A stretch of 64,000 nucleotides of DNA from positions 1 through 64,000 of the forward strand of contig NC_083371.1 in NCBI RefSeq assembly GCF_029542785.1. Reading direction: 5' to 3'. Shown piece by piece: positions 29,535 through 38,442 of the stretch (the first letter of the stretch is position 1; the number at the start of each line of letters is the position of its first letter). The translations under genes and the position numbers were made by a program. The DNA is from Malassezia japonica (taxonomy: Eukaryota; Basidiomycota; Malasseziomycetes; Malasseziales; Malasseziaceae). Below the pieces are notes generated by a model that was not told the DNA's origin, ran no database searches, and worked only from the letters and a program-made list of their open reading frames with translations.

Positions 29535-31074
29535 TCACCCTCCTGCGACTTCAAGAGTCCGGTCCTCCACCCTGGGTGTCCTTCGGTCGGACCACTTGTA
29601 CAAAAGGGTCCATACAATGCAAAACGCCGATGCACCAAGTACGCATCCGGCACAAATTAACAAGCCTTTCTTGTAACGTGGCGCATCTTGCTTCTCGAAT
29701 ATGTTACTGCCCACGAAACCGGCCAGTTGAATACTCATTGCATAGGCAGCCAGCGCGACAGGCCGTTGTCTTTCAGATAGTTTGGAGGATAGCCATGCGG
29801 CATTAATACCTTGTACACTTCCCATTCCGCCCTCCGTGACAATTACGGCCGCAAATAAGACCCCTTTTGCAGTGCCGTCAGGCGCTAGGGCAAGCCAGAG
29901 AAGGCCAACCGCAGATAAGAGAAACCCAGCCAGGATATGGACTCCACGCTCTCTGAACCGGTCTGAGCTCCATGCCAGCCCAATCGAAACAAACAAGGCA
30001 AGCACGTTACCCACACTGTTTAGTCCATTCGCAGTGTATCCTTGGAACCCAAGCGACTTGATAATGGAAGGGGCATACGTGTTGATTGGCATAAACATGA
30101 CCGAGCTCAGAAATGCCATGGCACAATGGCCAGGAAGTTTCCAGCCCAAAAAGCAATCAAAGTCTCTAAGCTGTACACCACGGGATGATTCAGTGTGTTT
30201 GGTAGCATCATCCAGCTCGACTCGCGTTACCAGTGTAGTTGCTTCTTTTTCCGATAGAATACCTGGCAGCTTTCCCCAAAACAGATTGCTCCATCGGTTT
30301 CTAGAAGCGCTTTGCAGATCTCTGGGGAGAAAGCTCATTCCAACCAAGGCGACTACACAGGTCATCAAACCCTCGATAATGAATAGCCATTGCCAGCCAT
30401 GAAGACCACTTCGGCCGTTCAATTCCAAAATACCAAGAGCAAGAACACCTCCAATAGCACCAGCAATGGAATTGGAACACCATAGAATTGCATACCGCAA
30501 CCCCATCTCACCTCGGACGTAAAATCGACCCAAGTAGTAGGCGGCGCCGGGAATGAAACCTAGCAGTTGGTTAGCATGTTGTTCCAGAAATCTAGCAAGA
30601 CGTACCAGCCTCGCACATTGCGAGAATAAACCGTGTAGCATAGTACCCGCCTTCGTTCTTGAGGCTTGCTTGACATATCGTGACAATTCCCCAAGCTAAC
30701 ATGATGCCTGGTAGCCAGACGTGCGGCCCCATGCGCTTTACAATAATATTGCTGGGCAGTTCGAACAGTACGATGGCCAGTGTAAAAAGAGTTTGACCGG
30801 TGTTGATCTGAGTTTGTGTCATTCCTAGCTGAGGAGCAAATCCATCTGTCAATGCGTTCCCCAGATTAGTCCTGTCAAGTTGAAGGTGGATGAACATCAA
30901 CACAAGGAACCCGAGCACGAAAACGTCAATTTTGAGCCGACCTGTAAAGAACTCATTGCTTGATACAGTCTCTTCAGGTAAAGTGATAGAGTTGTTGGAG
31001 TCAAGCTCATCATTCATGCATATGTCGGTTTTCTCAGTGGACAATCGTTTTTCCTCGTTATGATCCTGGGACAT
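29535..31074 (-). CDS. MFS anion:cation symporter, Dal5/allantoate permease type
   Basis: Two exons (30606-31074 and 29535-30559) around a 46-nt intron (30560-30605) give 497 residues. Splicing restores the family block LAMCEAG|FIPGAAYYLGRFY. Other family marks are LQLDRTNLGNAL after TM1, SNIIVKRMG in loop 2-3, and GWQWLFIIEGL in TM6. Twelve TM segments are expected at the plasma membrane. Members import organic anions such as allantoate, nicotinate, pantothenate, biotin precursors, dipeptides and, in some fungi, sulfur compounds. The substrate cannot be read from sequence. It is divergent from the arylsulfotransferase-like gene, across a spacer with three Zn2Cys6-type palindromes. Confidence 0.88.
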
Positions 31075-31252
31075 TGCAATCTTTCTCGCAGCAAAAAGCT
31101 TCGCACTCAGGACTACATTTCATCTTGAAGTTCGACTGCTTTTTGATACATCCACGCAGAGGAGATTGCGCAATCTCGAACCTGGAATAAGGTTTAACTG
31201 CCCCGCGAAGAGCCAAATCTCAAGAGTCTATCACGAACAACCCCGCCTGGGC

Positions 31253-31266
31253 TCGGCCTAGACCGA
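31253..31266. promoter_or_regulatory. TCGG-N6-CCGA site 1
   Basis: Inverted TCGG/CCGA half-sites around CCTAGA, closest to the transporter start (about 190 bp upstream of it). Probable binding site of a dimeric Zn2Cys6 factor. Confidence 0.5.
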
Positions 31267-31408
31267 ACTTGTTATCTCCCTTCCCCATGACTTGGCGTTT
31301 CTTGGCCAATGCTTTTTAGCGCAGATTGCGTCTTTTGCTTCTTACCTAGTGGCTTGTAGAGCGGCGCTTTTCTATTGGTGACTTGCAAGCCCTCAGCTCG
31401 TCAGAGCC

Positions 31409-31422
31409 TCGGCGCCCACCGA
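31409..31422. promoter_or_regulatory. TCGG-N6-CCGA site 2
   Basis: Inverted TCGG/CCGA half-sites around CGCCCA, about 180 bp upstream of the arylsulfotransferase-like ATG and 22 bp from site 3. Confidence 0.5.
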
Positions 31423-31426
31423 CGTT

Positions 31427-31448
31427 AATCTCGGCGCATGCCGAGATT
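31427..31448. promoter_or_regulatory. TCGG-N6-CCGA site 3 within a 9-bp inverted repeat
   Basis: The TCGG-N6-CCGA core (31431-31444) is extended to perfect 9-bp arms, AATCTCGGC and GCCGAGATT, separated by GCAT. The extension beyond the core makes this the best candidate high-affinity operator. Confidence 0.55.
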
Positions 31449-31604
31449 TCGTTATCTTATTTCGAATTCTATACCTCACGGCAAATCAGAAATTGTTATC
31501 GCGTGGAGGCGCTTTGGCCCTTACGCAATGTTCCTGTCCAGTATAAAATGAGTCTTGATACAAAGATGCAAGTTTAACCTTACCCTCAACAACTCTCAAA
31601 GGTC

Positions 31605-32771
31605 ATGCCGTCCAAGGTGGATCAAAACTCTATCCGTCGACGTGGTGTCGGTCTGATTGCGAGTGACCCTGACAAAGTCACGCCTGGGTATCTGTTGTTC
31701 TCGCCTCTAACCTCGAACACAACATATCTTGTCGACGTGGAAGGGAACGAGGTTCACCGATGGACACGCCCGTATCGTAATGGTCGTCACTCGCGCCTTC
31801 TTCCCAACGGAAACTTGGCTATAAACAGTATTGATCCAGATACCCCCCGTCCCTTTTGGTTCTTCAACAAGTACGGTGGAGGTATCATGAGCGAAATTAA
31901 CCCGGCTACGGGCGAAGTGGTTCACGAGCACCGCGATCCCCTCGCGCATCATGATGCATACCACTACGGAGATGGCACAGGGAGGATCCTATATGCATCA
32001 CTGGAGAAGCTTGACCATGACACGAGCGTCACGGTACTGGGTGGTCTTCCTGGAACAGAGGCCGATGATGGAAGCGTCTATGCGGATGTAATCAAAGAGG
32101 TGGATGGAAATGGAAACGTCACCTTTGAATGGCGTGTTAGTGAACACCTGGATCGCACTACGTTCCCGCTGCAACCTCACTATCCTAGGGAGCAATGGCC
32201 TCTGATCAACAGTGTATACCCGCTGAAAGATGGGAATATTCTGTGCTCACTTCGGAGTGTTTCTGCGGTTATCATCGTCTCTCGCACAGACAAGTCAATT
32301 CTTTGGCATTTGGATAGCAACACGGTTGCTCAGCAACACAATGCTACGGAACTTGACAATGGGAACATCTTACTGTTTGATAACGGTGCATTCCGCCATG
32401 ACCAAAGTTTCCAATTTTCTCGCGCTTTGGAGATCGACCGTGCCAGAAAGTCAATTGTGTGGTCATGGAGTGACCCATCCAAGGAGCGTTTCTATTCTCC
32501 ATTTATGGGAAGCGCACAGCGTCTGGGGTCTGTTGACCCTAATGCTAAGCGCGGAAACACACTCATCTGCGAAAGTGCATTTGGTCGCATTGTTGAGATT
32601 GATGATGAAGATAATGTGTGCTGGGAGTACTTCAATCCTTACTTTGAGCAATACAAAGAGCAGAGGCTTCTTGATGTTTTCCCTGCTGAAAGCAATGCCT
32701 TGTTCCGTGCCTATAAGTATGGCCCAGAGCACTTTCCTTGGCTTGAGCGAGCTAGCAGCAAGAGCTCGTAA
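31605..32771 (+). CDS. Arylsulfotransferase (ASST)-family protein
   Basis: This 388-residue single-exon protein resembles the arylsulfotransferase family, beta-propeller enzymes that move sulfate between aryl esters and phenols without PAPS. Family-like motifs include TPGYLLFSPLTSNTTYLVD at the N-terminus, RLLPNGNLAINS, DPLAHHDAYHY and QQHNATELDNGNILLFDNG. The histidines in the last two are candidate active-site residues. Bacterial enzymes are often periplasmic, but no signal peptide is seen here, so a cytosolic location is inferred. Substrates are unknown. Its divergent pairing with a transporter suggests a catabolic or scavenging role. It converges on a Zn2Cys6 gene with 32 bp between stops. 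A bacterial origin is possible but untested. Confidence 0.8.
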   Translation: MPSKVDQNSIRRRGVGLIASDPDKVTPGYLLFSPLTSNTTYLVDVEGNEVHRWTRPYRNGRHSRLLPNGNLAINSIDPDTPRPFWFFNKYGGGIMSEINPATGEVVHEHRDPLAHHDAYHYGDGTGRILYASLEKLDHDTSVTVLGGLPGTEADDGSVYADVIKEVDGNGNVTFEWRVSEHLDRTTFPLQPHYPREQWPLINSVYPLKDGNILCSLRSVSAVIIVSRTDKSILWHLDSNTVAQQHNATELDNGNILLFDNGAFRHDQSFQFSRALEIDRARKSIVWSWSDPSKERFYSPFMGSAQRLGSVDPNAKRGNTLICESAFGRIVEIDDEDNVCWEYFNPYFEQYKEQRLLDVFPAESNALFRAYKYGPEHFPWLERASSKSS

Positions 32772-32803
32772 ATATAGTATACATTATAAAAACAAAAACA
32801 GCA

Positions 32804-34873
32804 CTAAGAGGGAAGACCAAGGGCAAATTCGTCGATCGTTTCCAAAACAGTTTGGTCGAGTTCGTAAGGCACAAAGTTTGCGGATAACAACAACGCATTC
32901 CAATCGATACTTGGACTAGGCTCCTCTGGTGCATTGCTTACGCTTGGAAGTGGGCTTGAACTAGGGTCATCTCCAGTATGCCTCGAATAGTGCGGTGTTG
33001 TATTAATAGGGATAGACGAAGTATTCCTTGTGTGTACTCTGCGCGCTTTTCGGTACATCATATCCAATGTCTCGATTGCGTGCTGTGCAGCATTACTGCA
33101 GTCGGATGCGTCCGACAAGAGCGAAAACGTCAGTCGAATATAATCCTCAAGGCTCTGCACACTTTCTCGTCGAGACCCGCTCCAGTATCCTTGATGGTAT
33201 AGCGCCAAACAACAAGCAACCCCAGCCGTGAAGACATGGATGCGGATAACCCACCATCGTAGCCCAGGAAAGTTGCCCAGTCGCCCTTGGGAAACCAATT
33301 CAAGAAGTTCTTTTGCAGAAGAAAGGGTGACGTCTGTGGAGTGTTGGTATGTTGGGTCAGTGTAGCCTCGAACCATAAAGGACCGATGCAGTCTCATGAT
33401 TCGATTGTGTAGTGTGATATCAAGGAAAAGTGCTTGCCATTGCAGGGGTGTAGTAGGGCATTTTTGCTTGCTAAATTGAAGATAAGAGGGAAGCCTCTTG
33501 TGTAAGCCCCTTGTTTCCTGTTCCAAAGAAAGTATATCATGGTATTGGATCCCATGGGGAGAATGGCACAGGTCAATATATCGTCCCACTGTCATTGCAT
33601 AAGGGATCTTTTCAATATGATAGCTCATCGAGGTCGGACCCAAGTGAATTGCATTCTCTTTTAATCCGGAAAAACAGAGATCCTCATCTTCAATATTGCG
33701 TGGCCTTTGTATTTCAACTTGCCCTGGCTGAATCAGGTATGTGAATTTACACGATGACGCTGTGTAATAGTCTTGACAGACGAGACTCCAGTACACTCGA
33801 CGGTTTAGCTCCTTCTGTATTTCAATATTTTCATCTTGATCATGGTCTGAGGTGCCACTGGTTATTCCACTTCTTTTCACCGTCAGTCCATCTTGACTTG
33901 CCATCCCTAGCAGGTTTGCCATACGGATGGCAATGGCTAGATTGTGATGGTGCCTTATTCCTTTCCCATGGTCATTAAGCCATAGACCTTGCATAATTAG
34001 GGCTTGAATAGTGACAAAATTCGGATGATCAAGATATTCCCCGACTTCAAGCGCGCGACAGCTAAGCCTAAAGTAACGTTGCGCCTTCTGATACCTTTCT
34101 CGAGTTATAGTTATGTCAAAATAGATCGAGAGACATAGCATCGCAAAAAGAAGGGACAGTTGGATACAATTTGTATGATCACTTTTCATACTGGAGTAAG
34201 GCTCTTGAATTACTTGATCATACCAAGACTTGAACGTAGGTCGGTGCACGACATGGTGAATCCATTCGACTCGTTCAAAATACACACTGACCATATGATC
34301 ACACGTAAATTTGTCGGGTAGAAAATTGAGTAATCCAAAAAAAGAATGGATATCTTGTTCCATCACCTCGCCGGTGTCCGCCGGACCTGCTTTCCGCTTC
34401 TTTGTGATGATTTGCTGGTCGAACATGTCGTGGTCTTGAACGCTAGAAGAGATTGCAATTTCAGCAGAAGATGAGTCGTAAGCATTTGTAGGAACTAAAC
34501 CTGAAGTCCAGCTAGAGGTATGGCCGTGTTGTTCTTGTGCATGACTTTGATGGGTTGGCGATGCTCTGGAAAATGTTCGTGTAGCACTGGTTTCAGACGG
34601 ACCAGACGCATTTAGATGATTACTTCTGACCAGCTGCTCAAGCGCTGAAACGCGATGTTTTAACTCTTCAACGCCAGCTACCAGAGATTCTTCTTTGAGA
34701 GAACCCTCAGTAGCCCATTGAGGCAGGGATGATAATGGCCATGTACATTCTTCTCCCCGCCTTTTGCAGTTTCCACAGTGCTTTTGTCTGTCGCATCGAA
34801 CTTTTCGTGTACGACACGGAAAACATGACACAGGAGGACGCGATCCGGATGCGCTTTGATCGTCCTCGACCAT
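32804..34873 (-). CDS. Zn2Cys6 transcription factor (first of two)
   Basis: From ATG 34873 this gene encodes 689 residues. The zinc cluster near the N-terminus is C-x2-C-x6-C-x5-C-x2-C-x6-C (CFPCRTRKVRCD, then HCGNCKRRGEEC), followed by a heptad-like linker (VEELKHRVSALEQLVRS) that would dimerise. The fungal-specific TF domain (PF04082 type) fills the middle, with YFERVEWIHHVVHRPTF and a later ...RRVYWSLVCQDYYTASS segment. Nuclear localisation and binding to CGG triplets are expected from the family. It lies next to the arylsulfotransferase-like gene, so it is a candidate regulator of the upstream palindromes. I found no obvious intron. Confidence 0.88.
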   Translation of the reverse strand: MVEDDQSASGSRPPVSCFPCRTRKVRCDRQKHCGNCKRRGEECTWPLSSLPQWATEGSLKEESLVAGVEELKHRVSALEQLVRSNHLNASGPSETSATRTFSRASPTHQSHAQEQHGHTSSWTSGLVPTNAYDSSSAEIAISSSVQDHDMFDQQIITKKRKAGPADTGEVMEQDIHSFFGLLNFLPDKFTCDHMVSVYFERVEWIHHVVHRPTFKSWYDQVIQEPYSSMKSDHTNCIQLSLLFAMLCLSIYFDITITRERYQKAQRYFRLSCRALEVGEYLDHPNFVTIQALIMQGLWLNDHGKGIRHHHNLAIAIRMANLLGMASQDGLTVKRSGITSGTSDHDQDENIEIQKELNRRVYWSLVCQDYYTASSCKFTYLIQPGQVEIQRPRNIEDEDLCFSGLKENAIHLGPTSMSYHIEKIPYAMTVGRYIDLCHSPHGIQYHDILSLEQETRGLHKRLPSYLQFSKQKCPTTPLQWQALFLDITLHNRIMRLHRSFMVRGYTDPTYQHSTDVTLSSAKELLELVSQGRLGNFPGLRWWVIRIHVFTAGVACCLALYHQGYWSGSRRESVQSLEDYIRLTFSLLSDASDCSNAAQHAIETLDMMYRKARRVHTRNTSSIPINTTPHYSRHTGDDPSSSPLPSVSNAPEEPSPSIDWNALLLSANFVPYELDQTVLETIDEFALGLPS

Positions 34874-35187
34874 TACCGCTGCATGCTCAGCCAAGGTAGC
34901 AAGCGTAAAGCGAGCGAGCTTAATCAGTCCCAGCACGTCATTTGGTTTGTGTGGAGGCAGCTTAGCAAAGACCAGATAAGCAGGTAATTATGCACGGTGC
35001 AACAATAATTATGACACCATCGTGAACGTGGGGTATAATGGCAAGCACTAACATGGATTGTGCAAGGTAACGTCATGGAGAAATCGATCGGCATGATGTG
35101 CTATATTAAAAGATATATATTTCACAATGTTATGCATCGTCGCGCCTAGCTGCCTTTCCACAACCCGTTTTATGCTCATCTGAAGGC
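34874..35187. other. Divergent spacer
   Basis: These 314 AT-rich bases separate the Zn2Cys6 gene from the UPF0643-like gene. No TCGG-N6-CCGA site, RNA gene or repeat was seen. Confidence 0.55.
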
Positions 35188-35908
35188 ATGGCAACTACAG
35201 TGGCTAAGAGGGTGGATGACATTCCGAGAAAGTGGTACAGACACGAAGAGCTAGAAAGCCTAGTCCAAAGTACTTGTAAACTAGGCGGTCAATTGCGTTT
35301 GCTGGGAAAGCTTGAAGACTCGTTATTGCAAGTGTCTTACTACGATGCTACAGAACACTGCCTTGCGCTTTCAAGTGTTAGTACGCCATACCGGCTGTTT
35401 GCCTTAGCACTCAGCATTTTAAATCCTTCCACAAATGTGTATGCAACAGCTCCTTATGAAGATGCTTTCAATTGGTCTGAAGTTATGCACACCCTAAAAG
35501 CACTCGCCTCGTACGAACGTTACCACTGGCCACAAACAGAGTTTTATGTCGTCGATTTCCGTTCACAACTCAAAGCTGAGCTGGATCGCGACAAATTGTT
35601 CGAGCTTGATAGGGAATCGCATCGTGAAGCAACACAATCTGGAGGACTTTTAAAGTATTGGTTTGGTACCCCTGATTCTGAGCGCAAAAACCTTGCCACT
35701 TGTATGTCATTGATCTCCAACATACTAACTCTTGTTAGGTCTTTGGCGAGACAAAGAAGATGCCATTGCAGGGGGTAAAGGCCCCTGGCATAAGTTAGCC
35801 CGTGGTTGCACTGTCCATATGTACGACCAAATAAACGTTCGTGCACTACGGTTGACAATCGACAAGAACATAGAAGGGTGGGCGTTTGAGCCCTTTAGCA
35901 CGGGCTAG
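35188..35908 (+). CDS. UPF0643-like conserved fungal protein
   Basis: Two exons (35188-35701, 35739-35908) around a 37-nt intron give 227 residues. Splicing restores the family block KYWFGTPDSERKNLATC|LW RDKEDA (the splice completes the Cys codon). Another conserved segment is TEFYVVDFRSQL. The protein resembles the fungal UPF0643 group, whose biochemical function I do not know; the C-terminal half carries a GGKGPWHKLARG-type motif in related proteins. Its stop is only 5 bp from the stop of the next, convergent gene, so their 3' UTRs must overlap. Confidence 0.78.
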
Positions 35909-35913
35909 GGACT

Positions 35914-38136
35914 TCAATACATTCCAAGGTCGTTGGAAAGTAGGAAAAAGTCGAGTCCAGCAAGCAGCGTTGTATCTTCGCCCATCCCAAACGTTGGATT
36001 TGTGTCCATATTCGCATTGAGATCCATCCCAGGATATTCTTTCAGTGCACCAACATTGTCTCCGTTCAATTCATCGAAGGGAAGGAACAGGTTTGCTCCA
36101 GTCCATTGCAGGTCAGGCGCAAAGTCCACAGTTGGTATCACATTTGTATCCGTTAAGACAGGTTGCTTGCCCCTTTCACGTCCACAGAATTGGCGGATCT
36201 TCGACACTGTTTTTGAGAAGTCAACTGGTCCGCGACTGAAGTCGCTTCCTAGCTCGTCAATAAAGTCCATTGCTTTGCCCAAGGTTTGCTGGTGAACATG
36301 CAAGTTAACCCCTTGTAATGCCAGGCTATCCGAAGAGCCAACCTTCGCAGCCACAACACAGGATAGTGCCAATGCACCACAAAGCAGATGCCACTTGAGA
36401 TATGGTGCCACAACATTTGGGTTGCATGTCTCGCGCAATTCTTCCCAAACCAGTACAGCGATGTTTGCTCCTTCAATACATGTATCCAAAGAGCGCCGGA
36501 AAGCCAGCTCACTCACGCCAGCTCGGAGATGAGTAAGATGCAAGCGGAGCAGTAAATGATGGATACTCTCCTGAACAAATGCACGCTGTACGGCAAGGTA
36601 CGGGTGCTCTCTGTGTATTTTCAATACTCTCGGCGATTTCTTGATATGCTCGTCTTGTCTGAAATAGTCTGGAAGTGAGTTCAAGATGAGCCGTAACTCC
36701 CCGTCGAGACGAATGACTTCGTCATACGGCGGCGCCATAATCTCGCGCTTACTCAAACGCTCAAGACAAATTTCGGATAGCATCCTGGCACAGCGCGAAA
36801 TGTTCAGACGTAGTTTGCAATAGACATTGGAGGTGATACGGTATGGATCACGGACCACCTCGAGAGGTAGCGTACTAAGCTGAAGAACCTCATCGTCCGT
36901 CAAAGAAGCTGGTGGAGCAGTCTTGTTCATCCCTTCCGAGATAGTATAGCCGAAATCGACGTGCATCGACAGGGTCCAGTCATGGGCCACCAGTGTTGTC
37001 CAGATTTTCCGGCCCAGCTCGCGCTTGGGAAGGTCATCCGGTGCAAACTCAGTCAAGCACGGAAAACTTTGCAAGAACATCTTATCATTTCCGTTTTGCG
37101 CTTGTTTACTGCGAACGCGCTCCAGTTCTTCACAAGTGTCGCCCAGGCGATTCAGGCCCATCATTTTTGCAAGTCGAATGATGTTCGAGTACCCTAGAGT
37201 GCCAAGGCCAATACGATTCATACGTAGATGTCTCCTTTGCTGGAGCATCAGTGCCTGTAAAGTCCATAGCGTCGCGTGTTCCTCGCATTCGGACTCGTGC
37301 AAGAAAAACTCAGAAAGGAGGTAGTAATCCTCGATTGCGCGCAAGAAGTCTTCAGAGTCGGTGCATTCATGAAACAGGTTCAGAACATGAAGGCGGGGCA
37401 AATACATCACATCATAAGTGACGTAAAGCAAGGCATAGACAAGTGAAAGGAGCCCATAGTTTCTCACGTCAGCCCAGAAAGACGACGGTGGCGCAACAGC
37501 TTCGATACCAAAATCCAGTTCTTTTGGAGATTGTGCATCAGGGTGGATATCCTTCAAATGCTCCCAAAGCATGCTCAAATCATTGTGCAAAATGACGCTG
37601 TTCACGCACTGCGAAAGAGGCTCTACCTCTCGCAAATAGACGGAAACGAGCTGATGCAATAAGCGACGGTCTGGCAGCAGCCGGAGTTGATGAGACATGA
37701 TTTTTTTCCACAATGTTGGGTTAAAGGTACACAGTTGAGCAAGTCGTGAACCTTTCGTCCTTTTGGCTTCAAAGAGGCCTGATACCGTTTTCTCTTCCTG
37801 GGCCATCAAGGAAAAGGCACTGTACTGTTCAGCAGCAATGCCCAGATCATACAGATTCGGGTTTGAAGCCCGTTGTATGTGCTCTGAAATTTCCTTTTCC
37901 TTCCAGTTCTGTTTCGTTGACGGGGTGTTTTTCACGCTAGCATTGTCACGTTCGTCGCCCCAACGACACTCGCCCACAATACCACGCCTGATGCACGTAG
38001 CACAATTAGGTACATTTCGATCACATTTTATCTTTCGCTCACGACATGGGAGGCAGCTTACATGTTTCCTGATTCTTCGCGCTTTGGGACGGGGCTGTTC
38101 CACATGTTGTTCACCCCCGCTTTCCGAAGCGGACAT
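35914..38136 (-). CDS. Zn2Cys6 transcription factor (second of two)
   Basis: This 740-residue single-exon protein has an N-terminal zinc cluster CLPCRERKIKCD...CATCIRRG...C after an Arg/Lys-rich leader (PKARRIRKHVS) that may act as nuclear signal. The middle has fungal-specific TF-domain features, including LTHLRAGVSELAFRRSLD-like helices. The C-terminus is acidic and hydrophobic (DTTLLAGLDFFLLSNDLGMY), plausible as an activation domain. It may control genes in this AT-rich island. A TCGG-N8-CCGA palindrome lies about 93 bp upstream of its ATG, suggesting autoregulation. Confidence 0.87.
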   Translation of the reverse strand: MSASESGGEQHVEQPRPKARRIRKHVSCLPCRERKIKCDRNVPNCATCIRRGIVGECRWGDERDNASVKNTPSTKQNWKEKEISEHIQRASNPNLYDLGIAAEQYSAFSLMAQEEKTVSGLFEAKRTKGSRLAQLCTFNPTLWKKIMSHQLRLLPDRRLLHQLVSVYLREVEPLSQCVNSVILHNDLSMLWEHLKDIHPDAQSPKELDFGIEAVAPPSSFWADVRNYGLLSLVYALLYVTYDVMYLPRLHVLNLFHECTDSEDFLRAIEDYYLLSEFFLHESECEEHATLWTLQALMLQQRRHLRMNRIGLGTLGYSNIIRLAKMMGLNRLGDTCEELERVRSKQAQNGNDKMFLQSFPCLTEFAPDDLPKRELGRKIWTTLVAHDWTLSMHVDFGYTISEGMNKTAPPASLTDDEVLQLSTLPLEVVRDPYRITSNVYCKLRLNISRCARMLSEICLERLSKREIMAPPYDEVIRLDGELRLILNSLPDYFRQDEHIKKSPRVLKIHREHPYLAVQRAFVQESIHHLLLRLHLTHLRAGVSELAFRRSLDTCIEGANIAVLVWEELRETCNPNVVAPYLKWHLLCGALALSCVVAAKVGSSDSLALQGVNLHVHQQTLGKAMDFIDELGSDFSRGPVDFSKTVSKIRQFCGRERGKQPVLTDTNVIPTVDFAPDLQWTGANLFLPFDELNGDNVGALKEYPGMDLNANMDTNPTFGMGEDTTLLAGLDFFLLSNDLGMY

Positions 38137-38442
38137 GGCGGCGTTAGTGGAAACGATGCGGGGACCAAAACCTCCACATTTTTAATACCGCTTGCTTAGA
38201 AATGGCGGGGTCACGCTGAAATGAACTGTCGGACACGAGGCCGAAAGGGCACGACAACGCCCGATGGGCCGTCAAAAGCACTTAGCCTCAAAGTGCATCT
38301 AAAAAGCGTATTAAAATGGTTTGCGCTCATATATTAGAGTACACTCGATAATAACAGCTAACTAGTTCTAAACAATGCGGGAGGTAACATAGAGACCATA
38401 ACCATTAGGCAAGGCCACTGCTGAGCGGTATTATATTTACAA
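38137..38442. other. Spacer with TCGG-N8-CCGA palindrome
   Basis: This 306-bp spacer lies between the Zn2Cys6 start and the 8-TM gene stop. It includes a palindrome TCGG-ACACGAGG-CCGA at 38229-38244. This has the same half-sites as the 31 kb operators but an 8-bp spacing. No gene is seen. Confidence 0.5.

Larger units (their letters stand above)
31075..31604. promoter_or_regulatory. Divergent promoter region, Dal5-type transporter / arylsulfotransferase
   Basis: This 530-bp spacer separates two divergent start codons and contains three copies of the palindrome TCGG-N6-CCGA (31253-31266, 31409-31422, 31431-31444). The last two are 22 bp apart centre to centre, close to two helical turns. CGG-N6-CCG is the spacing known for the Zn2Cys6 factor Ppr1. 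Two Zn2Cys6 genes lie within 7 kb. Confidence 0.65.
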
